From positions 796,001 to 860,000 of the forward strand of contig NC_016478.1 in NCBI RefSeq assembly GCF_000226095.1: a stretch of DNA of 64,000 bases. Reading direction: 5' to 3'. Below are positions 34,607 through 45,455 of the stretch, in pieces (positions within the stretch are counted from its first letter, which is position 1; the number at the start of each line of letters is the position of its first letter). Made by a program: the position numbers and the translations under genes. Source of the stretch: Thermothelomyces thermophilus ATCC 42464 (lineage: Eukaryota > Ascomycota > Sordariomycetes > Sordariales > Chaetomiaceae). The notes under the pieces are model-generated. The model searched no databases. It was not told where the DNA came from and was given only the letters and a program-made list of their open reading frames with translations.

Positions 34607-35817
34607 ATGGCTGGATCCAAGAATCGTCGTCAGGGCACGGCCGCCTCCCCCGAGCCCAAGGCGCAACAGGACGACAACAACAACGGCACTGCGCCGATCG
34701 CCCATGGCAATGGAAGCGCCAACATTGCCGCCAACGCGAAAAGCACCGTCGAGGGCCCGCGCGAGAACATATTCCTTCTGTGGCCCAACATCATCGGTGC
34801 GCACTGCCAAGTGGTGAATGGACGATGGTTTTTGTTTTTTGGTTGGAATCTCGACGCTAACAGTTTCGCCTTCCCCCAATTTCCGCCCCGCGCACAGGCT
34901 ACTCCCGCATCATCCTCGCCGTCGCCTCGCTCTATTACATGCCGCTGCACCCGCGCACCTGCTCGCTTCTCTACAGCGTGTCGTGCCTCCTCGACGCCCT
35001 CGACGGCTACGCGGCGCGGTACTTTGAGCAGTCGACCCGCTTCGGCGCCGTCCTGGACATGGTGACGGACCGGTGCACGACATCCTGCCTGCTGGTCTTC
35101 CTCTCATCGGCCTTCCCCCGCTGGGCCATCGTCTTCCAGGGCCTGATCGCCCTCGACTTCGCCAGCCACTACATGCACATGTACGCGACCCTGGCCATGG
35201 GCGGTAGCGAAACCAGCCACAAGAACGTCGACAAGTCGCGGAGTCGCATCCTGTCGCTGTACTACACCAACAAGGTATGTGCCAATAATATAATATGTGC
35301 ACCCCTTTTTCTCCCTTTTCATCTCTTCTATTCTACCCCGGGCTTGGGATCTTGCCGGCGGCAACACAAGCGCTAATCTCGGACCTCTTTTTTTTTTCCT
35401 CACTCTTTCTCACTCCCTCCCTTCTAGACGGTCCTCTTCGTCGCCTGCACCCTCAACGAAGCCTTCTTCATCGCGCTGTACCTGCTCTCCTTCTCGTCGC
35501 CCCTGCTCTCCCCGTCCCTCCTCCAGACCGTGCCGGACCAGGCGGCCGAGGCGATCAACCGGGGCGCGGAGGTCGACTCGTCGCTGCTCCGGCAGCTCTT
35601 TGCGAACCCGCACAGCGCCGGCGCCCTCGAGCTCGCCCGCGCCAACAAGATGGACAGCTTCTGGCCCTGGGTCCTCGCCGGCGTCAGCTTCCCCGTCATG
35701 GCCTTCAAGCAGGTCGTCAACGTCATCCAGCTCGTCAAGGCGAGCCGCTGGCTGGCCGAGGGAGACGTCGCCTTGCGCCGGGCGCAGGGCTTGCCAAGGA
35801 AGAGGAAGACAAACTGA
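34607..35817 (+). CDS. PIS1: CDP-diacylglycerol-inositol 3-phosphatidyltransferase (PI synthase)
   Basis: Three exons (34607-34796, 34898-35274, 35428-35817) join in phase to 318 aa. A polar, disordered N-terminus of ~50 residues precedes 'ENIFLLWPNIIGYSRIILA'. The CDP-alcohol phosphotransferase signature DGx2ARx8Gx3Dx3D is complete in 'LDALDGYAARYFEQSTRFG' followed by 'AVLDMVTDR'. Several membrane helices follow, with the PI-synthase-type 'DFASHYMHMYATLAMG' and 'HKNVDKSRSRILSLYYTNK'. The enzyme makes phosphatidylinositol from CDP-DAG and inositol in the ER. The last exon carries an extra loop ('AINRGAEVDSSLL' region, ~215-250) and a basic C-terminus 'RKRKTN'. Introns have GTGCGC and GTATGT donors. 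Confidence 0.94.
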
Positions 35818-37038
35818 AGAGGGGAAGTGACGGGAAAGAGAGGGAGGGGCCCATAACTTGATTCTCTTACCGGGGAAAGGGAGGTTGGGGGGGTTGGGGC
35901 GATGGTTGGTCTTTTGAGGGTAATTGCATGCATGGACCTTGGATCGGTCTCTCTGGGCGTTCAACGGATCGGAGGCGGGTCGGTAAGGCTGGCTGGCAGG
36001 TGGGCGGGCAAGCAGGACACGGCGGGCGGGGAAAGAAGAGCTCATGTCCGCAACAGAATTTTGGCGGGCAGGTTGCTGGTTACTTGTGGAAACTTTTTTT
36101 AACTAGTGTAAGCTATCTAATTCTGTCGTTAAGGATTTCTTTTCGTTGGGTGTTTTCTTTCTTTCTTTCTTTTTTTTTTTTTTAGAGTTGCAACAGGATC
36201 AATTGGAACATCGACGGCTTGACTGGAGAGTTGACTTGATCTAATGCTAGCTGCTTTCTCTTCCGAGAGTTTCAGTCCGCTCTAAGGGTCGAGAGCAGTG
36301 CAAACTGGAGTGGATGCGTGGTTGCCCAGGAGGATAGCATGGGCTTTGGCGATAACCTCGATTTCCCGGCATGACTCTGCGCTATTCAAGGAAAAACAGG
36401 TTAGATGTTGCCTGTTGTGCGCACGGCGGAAGGAGCATGGGCCATGTCAGTGGAAGAGCCAGGCCAGCCCAAACGATTGAAGATGCTGCTTGCTCGAAGA
36501 ACGCTTCCCAACGAACGCAATCGCATGATACCTGGGGTTTCTAGCCTTTACAGTACAAGACTCTCGTAGTTAGTGTCTAGCAGGCTGAATATAATACTCC
36601 GTACATATATATGGTTCTCACTTGGGAAGCTACCCTAGGCCGAAAGGTCAAAATACGACTTCTAAATTCCCGTTGCTAGGATTTTGCAAGACCCAGAAGT
36701 CTGGAGATGGGAAGGGCGAAAGCTGCAACAAGACACGCATAGATCTCATCTTGAAAAATCAGGGATGTATGTCCAGTACATACAATACAATACGTGCGAA
36801 TTCAACGGCAGCTATACCTACAGTCTTGGAAATTTGATTCAAGCATTGATTCTATTGGCTTTGGCCCCCCCGCCATTAGCAGCACAGACCGAACCTTATT
36901 TGCACCTGGGACCCCACTATGAACCTCTGTTCCTCTCTCCAGGCCACAATTCCCCACGATCTCTCTCTCTCTCTCTCTTCCCCAGTGACACCTACTACCT
37001 AACCCCTCCTCCCCCTCCCCCCCCCAAAAGCGCCCGCC
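35818..37038. other. Spacer between PIS1 and SRP19
   Basis: It holds the 3' UTR of PIS1 and the promoter of SRP19. A T-rich tract lies at 36158-36183 and an ATACTCCGTAC word near 36594. No gene supported. A 35-codon minus frame near 36280-36384 following an AG was considered and not accepted. Confidence 0.45.
36961..37027 (+). promoter_or_regulatory. CT-rich tract before the SRP19 start codon
   Basis: An almost pure pyrimidine run (CTCTCTCTCT, then CCCCTCCTCCCCCTC with 8-9 C) sits within 80 bp of the ATG. Such CT blocks are typical of core promoters and transcription start regions of highly expressed filamentous-fungal genes. The role here is inferred from position and composition. Confidence 0.5.
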
Positions 37039-37188
37039 ATGTCCCACCCGCGGGTAGAAGAAGTTTCCGACAGCGATGTCGACATGTCGGACCCCTCCGA
37101 GGGGGACATTGACGAGTTGATCGAATCCGACATCATGCGGCGAGTAGACAGCAAACCACAGTCTTCACGACCACAGCCTCCTCGACCC

Positions 37189-37219
<31 letters not shown>

Positions 37220-37998
37220 AACAACAAAAACAAAAACAGCAGCAGCAGCAGCAGCATGCCCGCCCAGGCCCCCCACCTCCCTACCCCCGAATGCAGACCA
37301 CGACCGACGAGAAGGCGTACAAGTCGTTCCAGTGCCTCTACCCGGTCTACTTCGACGCGACCCGCTCGCGCGCCGAGGGCCGCCGCGTGCCCCGCTCCAT
37401 GGCGGTGGCCAACCCGCTGGCGTTCGACATCGTCCAGGCCTGCGCCAGGCTGGGCCTGCACACCGTCCTCGAGGCCGGCAAGCTGCACCCCAAGGACTGG
37501 GCCAACCCGGGGCGCGTCAAGGTCGACCTGCGCCATCATCACCAGCAGCAGCAGCAAGGCGAGAGCGGCGGCGGCGGCGGCGGCGGCGGCGGTCCTCCCA
37601 AGATCAACAACAAGCACCACCTCTACCTCCTCGTCGCGCAGCACCTGCGCGCCCACCCGACCACCGACTCCTCCCGCTCCCTGCGCGTGGAGGTCCGCGG
37701 CGCCCCGATGCCGCCGCAGGCGCTCGAGCCCGGCAAGCCCTGGCCCCGCCCCGCCGTGCCGCGCGGCTGGAAGATGGGCGAGCTGCTGCCGTACTACAGC
37801 CCGGCCATGACGGGCGGCGGCGTGAGCGAGAACTTCCTCAAGGACATGATGAAGGAGATGCAACAGCACGGCGGCGGTGCGGGCGGCATGCCGGATATGG
37901 CGAGCCTGCTGGCTGCTGCGGGCGGCGCCGGCGCCGGCGGACTCGGGGGCGCTGGGAGCTCGGGACCAGGTAGCAAGAAGAAGGGCAAGGGGAAATAG
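37039..37998 (+). CDS. SEC65: Signal recognition particle subunit SRP19 (Sec65)
   Basis: A single 319-aa exon from the ATG at 37039. The N-terminal acidic segment (~1-30) is followed by a disordered Gln-rich stretch (poly-Gln ~55-72). The SRP19 fold starts at 'FQCLYPVYFDATRSRAEGRRVP', the conserved RNA-binding face, and continues 'VANPLAFDIVQACARLGL' and 'HPKDWANPGRVKVDL'. A His/Gln/Gly low-complexity insert interrupts it before 'HHLYLLVAQHLRAHP'. The C-terminus is Gly/Ala-rich and ends in a Lys tail 'SKKKGKGK', as in fungal Sec65. It binds helices 6 and 8 of SRP RNA and lets SRP54 dock for co-translational ER targeting. It is convergent with the dynactin gene. Confidence 0.92.
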
Positions 37999-38480
37999 AG
38001 AGAAACTAAAGACGCAAATGCAGTAGACGTGTGGTGTTATTCTGACCTCACTGTCTAATTACCTCTCTAATTACCTGTCTGCTTACCTCTCCGCTGTAGA
38101 ATGTTAGCGGCCTCCTGGGTCTTAAGAAGGAACGAAACGCACATTATGCACCAAGTTAACCGAAACAACCCATGCCTCCCTTGTTTTTTCTCTTGCTCAC
38201 TCTCTACCATCTCACATGCCTTACTACACCACCGCCCATTGCTTTCTCGGGATATTCCTCTCGTGTACCTGGGTATAGCAAGAGTAGCGTGGCGTTGCTG
38301 AACACATCTCGTCACGAAAAAATGTGAGGTAGGTGCATGTGATGTGACCAGAGAATCCAACCCAAGCTCGAATTGTGGCGGTTCCTAATATCCAAGCCCA
38401 GAGGGGTATCTCGAAAACATCGCCACCTTTCCCAACGCCCCAAACTCCTCGCACCCGATGCCCAATCCAATCCAAAACCA
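37999..38480. other. 3' flank of SRP19
   Basis: Unique sequence after the SRP19 stop, with three near-repeats of CTAATTACCT at 38055-38085. No coding signal. It leads into the repeat block downstream. Confidence 0.5.
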
Positions 38481-38484
38481 CCAA

Positions 38485-39174
38485 CAAGCCCTGATCCTCC
38501 TTTCCAAAAGAGAGCAAGGCCCCGGCAAATAGAGCAAGGCCCTGACAAATAGAGCAAGGCCCTGGCAAGACCAGAACCGAACGACAACATCGAATCCCTT
38601 CCTCCCGCTTCAACAAATCAACGCTTTCCCACCAAGACCAAGCCAAACGCTGAATCCCTCTCCCCCACTTCCCCCCTCCCCCCCAAAAAAAGAGAGGATA
38701 TACATGAAAACCCACCCGCCCTCCCGAAATGAAATAATGTACAAGAAAACCCGCCCGCCCGCCCGAAATGAAATAATGTACAGGAAAACCCGCCCACCCT
38801 CCCAAAGAAAAAAACCAACCCCCTATCGTACCCTCAAAAGTAGCCTCCTCCCCTGGACACTCATCCTCCCCAAACTTTCTCCCCCTTCACTCGCCAGGAC
38901 CTTGCTCATAAACCTCCCTCCCTCCCTCGCCAGGACCTTGCTCATAAACCCACCCGCCCTCCCTGGCCGGAACCCTGCTCACCTCCCTCCCTCCCTCGCA
39001 GGAACCTTGCCCGTGTTAAATGCCCTCCCCCCTCCCACAGTTTCCACCTTCCATCGCTTCTGTCAACAAAAAAACAGCGCTGAACCCCCTTTCCAAAACA
39101 GAGCAAGACCCCGGCGAGACCCAAAAAAAAAAACCAAATCAAACCAAAAAAATCAAACCAAAACAAACCAAACC

Positions 39175-39205
<31 letters not shown>

Positions 39206-39350
39206 AAAACAAACCAAACCAAACCAAACCAAAAAAAAATCTTTCGCTGGTCCCTTCCTCACAATTCACAAAAGACTTCCTTCGCTGGTCCCTTCCTCAC
39301 AACTCACAAATGACTTCCTTCGCTGATCCCTTCCTCACAATTCACAAACG
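38485..39350. repeat. Compound minisatellite block, apparently copied from the dynactin 3' coding end
   Basis: At least four arrays lie side by side. They are AGAGCAAGGCCCTGGCAAAT (~22 bp, three copies, 38511-38575), a ~43-bp unit around GAAATGAAATAATGTAC (38700-38815), a ~40-bp unit with CGCCAGGACCTTGCTCATAA (38885-38960), and a 41-bp unit CTTCGCTGGTCCCTTCCTCA (three copies, 39240-39345). A CCAAA/A-rich tract (39120-39235) lies between. On the minus strand, 38865-38930 reads 'SKVLASEGGESLGR'. The end of dynactin, 3' of its stop in the same orientation, reads 'GKAPASEGGESSGR'. The units therefore look like diverged duplications of that gene's last codons. The long plus-strand open frame through the block is not a gene. 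Confidence 0.85.
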
Positions 39351-39353
39351 AAT

Positions 39354-42300
39354 TCACCTCCATGGCCTCCTTCCCGAACTTTCACCTCCTTCGCTCGCCG
39401 GGGCCTTGCCCTTCCTAAGTGCCTTCCCCTTTTTCACAGTGGCGACCTTCCGACATTGCCAATCCGCAAATTCCTCCATTTGTTTTGCCGCGTGATACTG
39501 AGGAGTGCTCTTTGCAGGCTTCCAAGCCACCTTATCGGCTGGCAGGCTCGTCATGTCGAAAATCTTGGCCCTGCTTGCTAGGTTGACCAGTTCACCGAGC
39601 ACAGCCCTACTCTCGCTGATGACCTGGGCCTTTCGTTGCTCTGCCGGCGGCGGATTCTCAGTGAGTGGCTCGGCGAGCCAGTCATAGTTCGGCTGTTCCT
39701 TCGTGCGAGCGCGGTGGTTATCCTCGTTTAGGAAGCGTACCGTGGACTGAAGATCCTCGAGCTCCGCTCTAAGGTTGTCGAGCATCCTGCCCAACTCGAG
39801 TGATGAGGCGACTGCACGAGCATAGCCATCCTTAGTGTCAGATTCGTCGTCGTCGTCGTCTTCAGCACTGCCGCTGGAGACAATCCGCCTGCTGCTAGCG
39901 ACTTCCTTCCATTTGTCGCGCTCAGTCTCGAGTAATTTGAGTTCGCGATCTTGTTTTTTGATGTTTTGTGTGAGAGTAATGATCTCCTCCTTTTGGACTT
40001 CGATCTGTTCTTCCAGCTCAAAGATGCGCCATTCCTTGGTTTTGACGTCGCTCATGCGGGACTCGAGCGTCTCAATCCTCAGGTGAGCTGTGCTGAGATC
40101 TTCATTCCGAATGGCGATGGTGCGTTTGGCCTCCGCCAGATCTTCCTTAAGACGACGGGTCTCGATCTCGGCCTCGATCGGAATAGACTTCAGCACCTGC
40201 ATCTCTTCCCTGCGCAGGAGCCACGGGGCCGGCTTGCGCTCGAATTCTTGGGTCTGGGAGAGATCGGCGCTGAGTGCTGCGAGGTCCGAAATCTGTGAGG
40301 TAACGGTTCGTAGCTTGTTGAGATAGGTAGAGAAAAGCTCAGCCTCGTCCGAGCTGAATGCGGACGCGGCCGTCTTCTTCGTGCATGACTGAACGTCGGA
40401 ATAGGTGTATGGGTCTGTCCTGCCCTCTTCGTGCAGGAATTCGTGGAGATCGAGCCCGATTCTCCGTGCCATGTCGGCAAGCTCCGCAGTCGCAGTCTCA
40501 CACTGCTCAAACTTGTCGAAAGCACTGGGAAGCAGAATGAGGCATCTCGACTTCAGGTCCTCCAAGGCGCGCACGGTCTTGCCGGCAATAACCTTGGCGC
40601 TGCGTGTCTGGGTCACGACGCTCTCAATCTTGTTCGAGAAGTGCTTGGCATGCTCCTCTTCTTCGTCTTGCGGGACAACCCGCTGAACCATGGCTGCCGT
40701 GGCCGCAAAGGAAACGGCTGCCGACTCCAAGTAGCTTTGCATGAGCGAAGCCTTCATGTGAATGTCGTCTGCAAAGCTCTCGAGATCATATGAAATGTGA
40801 ACCTCGCCGAGGTGGGTCATGAGGGCAATGGTCCGCTGCAGCTCGGCGGCACACTGCTTCTCCTTGAGGTTGTCTTGCTTGAGCCCTTCGATCCAGCCGT
40901 TCAGGGCTCGCTCGACGGGCTCGAGCTCGTACAGAGCCGCGTGATACTTACCGAACTGCTCGAGGGAACAGTGGCTGATCGAGTTGATGAAACGATCGCA
41001 CATGCACGACACCCAAGCGAGCTTGTCCATGGCGGCGCATCCCTCAAACTGTTCGTTTTCGTGGCCCGGATGAGGCTGACGGTTGATCCGCTCCTTGATG
41101 AAGCGGCGAAGGATATCGGCCTTTGAGGCCAGTCTCTTGAATCGGAGCAAGGCAAGAACAGAGTCCTTGTCTTTTTGGTATGTGTCGTGAAGGAACATGC
41201 TGACGATCTCGAGGTGTTGTTCGGCTTCCTGAGCTTCCATGCGGCGGAGTTCGAGATCGATGGTCTTGGCTTGGGCCTTGGCGGCCGAGACCTGCAGTTT
41301 CATGTTGAGATCCTGCATGGCCCTGGACCGCTGGTTGAGCTGCTCCGATTCCTTCTCCGTGACGGTGTGGGAAGCACGCATGTCTGCCAAGTCGCTCTGC
41401 AAACTAGTGACCAGCTCCCTAAAGCGAGACACCGTGTATTCCATGTCTTCGTTGGCCTTCTGCTGCAATGCGGCCTGGCGGATCTGCTCGGCAATAACGG
41501 CATCCCGCTTGTCGATTTCCTCTTGCATTTCTTTCTGGTTGTGGATGTGGTTGATCTCAAGCTCGTCACTAACTTCCTTGAGCTCCTCGAGATCGCGAAT
41601 GGTAGCTTGGAGTTCCTTGATCTGCTCTGACTGGTTCATTGTCTGCTCCGTCAGGGTCTCAATGAGCTCCTCCGCTCCTAGTGCATTGTCGAGCTGCTCT
41701 CGCAGGTCCTCGACGGCGGCTTCTTTCTGGGCCAGCTCCTCCTTGCACGCATGGAGCTGCTCCTTGACCGCCTCAAACTCGGAAAGGTCTTGCTGCAGCG
41801 ACTTGACCTGAGCCTTGAGCTCCTCCTCCTGGTCACGAGAAATGTCGCGGAGCCGGATCAGAGCGTCCCGGAGTCGTTCATTATTCTTCTCCAGTTGTAG
41901 CCATCCGGTGCTGGCGCGATCCTCGGACGACACGCCCTTGGTGAGCTCAGCGTTCTCCTCGCGGAGGATGTCGACTTCCAGCTGGAGTTCCTCTGTCTTC
42001 TGCTTCAGAGCATCAAGCTCGGTCTTGTAAACCTCAGCCATCTCTTCAGCCATTTCCCGGTCGAGCGTGGCAAGTTCCATGGCCGCTTCGTGCTCCTGCT
42101 GGAGCTCCTCGACATTGTTGAGACGAGTCTCAGCTTCCTTCAGCTGGCGCTTGAGGTCGGCAATCTCCTGTTGCTGAGGCTGATACTTGATTTGCAGAGT
42201 CTGGATGATCCTCTCAAATCGGTCGCGTTCGCTTTTGGTCTTCTCAAGATCGTTGAGCTTCTCTCGGTCCTCCATTCTCTTCTTCTCGAGGACGCGGAGC

Positions 42301-43555
42301 TTGGCTTTGAGCTCTTCAATCTCCTTGTTGGGGGCCGTGCTAGTGCTGGCCGTGGGCCGCGAGGGTGCCACAATGGCACCCGGCGGTTTGATGTCGGTGG
42401 GGGACCTGGTCGCCGTGGTGGGCTTCATGGCTTGCTTGGCAGCCGGTGCGCCGGTGAGTTTCTCCAGTGCCATGGTCCGGGACTGGACGGGACTGATAAG
42501 GGGCGGCGAGGCGACCTCCTCATCGCTGCTCTTTGGAGCTGAAGCAGTGCTACCGGAACTTGAGCGTTTGCCGGCAAGAGACCTGGCGGCACTCAGTAGC
42601 GAGCTGCTCGAGGCTTTGGTAGAGGGGCGAGCGATGCCCGGCTTGGTGGTGGCAGCGGCGGCGAGGCGACCGCTGGGGGTGCGCGCAGGGGCACCGGCAG
42701 CTTTGGGATTGACGGAAGCTGCCTTGGGACCGGTGCCTGGAGAAGATGCCTGCCGGGCTTGTCTGGCAGGCATCGGGGGCGGGCCCATGGAGGTGCGACC
42801 CGCCGAGACAGACAGACGGGGACGAGCCCCCGGCGCAGGTTTTGCATTGGACGGTGTGGTGGTGCGAGAAGTGGCTCCACTGGCCGATGCGGAGCCCAGC
42901 TGCTTCGTGGGCGATCTGGTGGGAGACTGAGACGGCACGTGAGCAAAACTGAACTTGTGCTAACACAAGACGAGGAGGACTTACTCTGATGCCGCTGGGT
43001 GGACGCGACGGCTTCTGGCCTGGTGTCGGACTAGGATCATTCAGGCTGATCCGCTTCGTCAAGCCGGGATCGGCAGGGACCGAGCCGCGCGACGAGCCAG
43101 ACGAGAGCATGCTGCTCGGACGTGCCGTCTTCTTGGCGGGCTGCGGCATGAACGGCGCGGGGGGCTGCGCGAGTAACTTGAGCGCGTTGGGCCGAACAAA
43201 CATGCCGTAGCCCATGGGGCAGTCGAAGTAGCGGACGTCATTGACGCTGCCGTCGTTCTTGCCGGTGGCGTCCTCGAGCTCGACGCCGACCCAGAAGCCG
43301 GGCGCGAACGAAGTCTGGCCGGCAAACCGGATGGTGCCTGGCGAAGGAAGGTTAGCCCAGACTTTCCATTCCGCGCCCCGTCGGCTGCTGCAGAGCTAGT
43401 AGCTCAGAGCAGACGCGGCGGCGGTTCCAAATCTGAAGCTTGCTGCCACGAGAAGGCACGAGACGTGCCAAAGGAACGCGGGCAAGAATGAACCTACCGG
43501 CACGCTGGTCGGCCAGCTGGACCTTCCGGCCAATGGCCAACTCCGTCAGAGACAT
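39354..43555 (-). CDS. ro-3: Dynactin large subunit p150Glued (ro-3 type)
   Basis: Three exons (43555-43498, 43337-42985, 42926-39354) join in phase to 1327 aa, the expected size. The N-terminal CAP-Gly domain (residues ~5-72) is split by intron 1. It includes 'GTIRFAGQTSFAPGFWVGVEL', with the tubulin-binding 'GKNDGSV' intact. A basic Ser/Pro/Lys-rich microtubule-binding segment (~80-260) follows. Coiled-coil 1 (~290-600), a globular central domain (~610-900, 'DKLAWVSCMCDRFINSISH') and coiled-coil 2 (~1000-1230) follow in turn. p150 links cytoplasmic dynein to cargo and microtubules and drives nuclear movement in hyphae; Neurospora ro-3 mutants are ropy. The last ~35 residues are Lys/Gly-rich ('KVATVKKGKALRKGKAP') and appear to be repeated in the DNA downstream. 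Confidence 0.97.
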
Positions 43556-43830
43556 GGTGCCGTCAACAGATACCTAATTCTGGGGCATCTTGGTCTCGGT
43601 GTTGTTTATAATTTAAAATTTAAAAACTGGAAATGTTAGCTTAACTAGATCACCTGTGTTGGCGTGGGTGCAAGAAGTCGTGATCCTGGTAGCTGTGTTG
43701 ATCGACTGCTGTCGACAACACAAGCTGGCGTTGACGATCGCGGCTGCCGAGACGGCACGCGCGTGATCGCTGTGATTGTAGATGATTGTCTTGGATCACG
43801 ATTACCTTTAAAAAACGTTTTTCGAACGCG
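43556..43830. other. Dynactin upstream region with nested inverted repeats
   Basis: Just upstream of the dynactin ATG. CGTGATCC (43681-43688) is repeated inverted as GGATCACG about 100 bp on. Inside it an imperfect hairpin TGTGTTGATCGA/TCGACAACACA lies at about 43693-43724. TATA-like words (TTTATAATTTAAAATTTAAA) stand at 43606-43625. Confidence 0.6.
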
Positions 43831-45455
43831 TTGGTTGTCTTGATGCTTTCGAAGCTCAATTGAACTTTCTTGTTCAGAAGATGAAAGTGGGAGGAAGGAG
43901 GCGCGCCTCGAGCAGCGTATAAATACTCGAGAGCGACCCACTTTGCACATGCCCCGAGTTGCCAGCCGAGCGAGGGTGTCCGGTTTCAAGACTCACCCCC
44001 TTTGCAGAACCAATATGTCATCGATCAAAAACAGGAAGGCACGGCATTTTAAAGGGAAGGAGCGGCACTTCGGAAGGAAGGAACAAGTGCTTTGGGAGGA
44101 AGAAGCAGCCCGGTAGTGTTGTTTCCAGCGCGACGACGCGGTTGCTTCCCTCTCCCCTGTATTACTTCTCTCTCACCCATATCCAAAGGCAGAGCACTTT
44201 AAAAGGAGGGAACAGTTCGTTACTATCTCACCCATATCCAAAGGCACAACACTCTAGAGGGAACGGCTCTTTAGACAGAAGTTATAAGTGTCTTAGGAAA
44301 AGGTAGTGACCCGTTAGTATTGTTCCTAGGGCGACGAGCTCGTTCGGCTGCGTGTTGTTGTTTCTAGCATGACCCGCTCGCTTCTCCCTCGCCCGCGTCG
44401 CTTTCGGCCCGTAGTGTTGTTTTAGGGGCGACATACTCGCTCCTCCTTCGCCCGCGTCGCTTTCGGCCCCGCGGTGTTGTTTTGGGGGCGACATACTCGC
44501 TCCTCCCTCGCCCGTGTCGCTTTCGGCCCCGTGGTGTTGTTTTGGGGGCGACATACTCGCTCCTCCCTCGCCCGTATCGCTTTCGGCTGCGTGCTGTTGT
44601 TTCCGGGACGACCCGCTCGCTTCTCTCTCTCCCGCGTCGCTTTCGGCCCTGTGGTGTTGTTTTGGGGGCGACATACTCGCTCCTCTCTCGCCTGTGTCGC
44701 TTTTCTCGCCCCTATCGCGCAACCCCCCCCCCCCCCCCCGGGCTCCTCTTGCGTCAAACGAGCTCGACCTGGCCTCCTTGTTTTGGGGGCGACATACTCG
44801 CTCCTCCCTCACCCGCGTTGCTTTCGGCCCCGTGGTATTGTTTAGGGGGGAATATACTCGCTCTTCTCTTGCCTGTATCGCTTATTGATAAGTTTGAGGT
44901 TTATAGTTATAGTACGAGGAGACCTTGAGCTTTGGGAATTGGCATTACGTATGTGCCTTATGTAGCTTGAATAGGAACAAGATAGTTTTCTAAGTCTTAA
45001 GTGTAGACTAGTTCTCCTTGTTAGGGTCGAAAAGCTAGCGCCGCGGACCGGAAGGGGAGTCACTAATGGCCGACCTAAGCGTAGACAGGACTCGGGCGGT
45101 AGGACTAGAGGCAGGCTAGCCGGAGAAAGGGATAACATCTGACTATTATAAAGCCTGTTTACTAGCAGACTTGCCAGATTTCTTATTATCTTTACTAGCA
45201 GGCTGCGTTGTCCTTGTAGGTGGCCTAGTAATGGCCTTATAAGCAGTGGGCTTTTGTGTGCCTACCTCACTCGAGGCGGTAAGAGTGCCTCTCTTGCCTG
45301 TATCGCTTTTCTCGCCGCTACCGCGTAACCCACCCCCCCCCCCCCCCGGGGGGCTCCTTTTACGTCAAACGAGCTCAACCTGGCTTTCTTCCTCCCACTT
45401 CTATCTTCTGAACTAGTAAGTTCGTTGAGCTACCAAAGCATCGTTTGGAAACCAC
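43831..45455. repeat. Composite repeat element, about 1.6 kb, with imperfect inverted ends
   Basis: The left end (about 43831-43900) read in reverse resembles the right end (about 45375-45450). CCTTCCTCCCACTT...ATCTTCTGAAC...AAGTTC..TTGAGCT..AAAGCATC is shared in inverted orientation with scattered mismatches. Inside lie the 60-bp satellite and a ~80-bp direct repeat at about 44693-44770 and 45297-45378 (CGCTTTTCTCGCC, poly-C, GGGCTCCT, CGTCAAACGAGCTC). A minus-strand open stretch of ~46 codons, rich in Lys/Ser/Thr, ends in two stops near 45145. No transposase was recognised. It may be a non-autonomous DNA element or a fold-back repeat; the family is unknown. Confidence 0.6.
44341..44715. repeat. 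60-bp satellite (about six copies)
   Basis: The period is exactly 60 bp. The consensus contains GTCGCTTTCGGCC, GTGGTGTTGTTT, GGGGGCGACATACTCGC and TCCTCCCTCGCCC; a further diverged copy lies at 44778-44885. Two variants occur: one with ACATACTCGCTCCTCCC and one with ACCCGCTCGCTTCTC. Because 60 is divisible by three, several frames stay open. The minus strand reads a 20-residue repeat such as 'GEGGASMSPPKQHHGAESDT'. I treat this as satellite DNA, not a gene. Confidence 0.9.

Noticed and set aside
36280-36400. 35-codon minus frame after a TTGAATAG acceptor-like site
   Set aside because: No upstream exon, start codon or family match found; probably chance.
38704-39495. 263-codon plus-strand open frame over the repeat block
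   Set aside because: Composition follows the tandem repeats (poly-Lys, Pro/Leu repeats) and its 3' end is antisense to dynactin coding sequence. No domain.
44282-44928. Open frames of 111-176 codons on both strands
   Set aside because: They are products of a 60-bp satellite with period divisible by three. No independent evidence of a gene.
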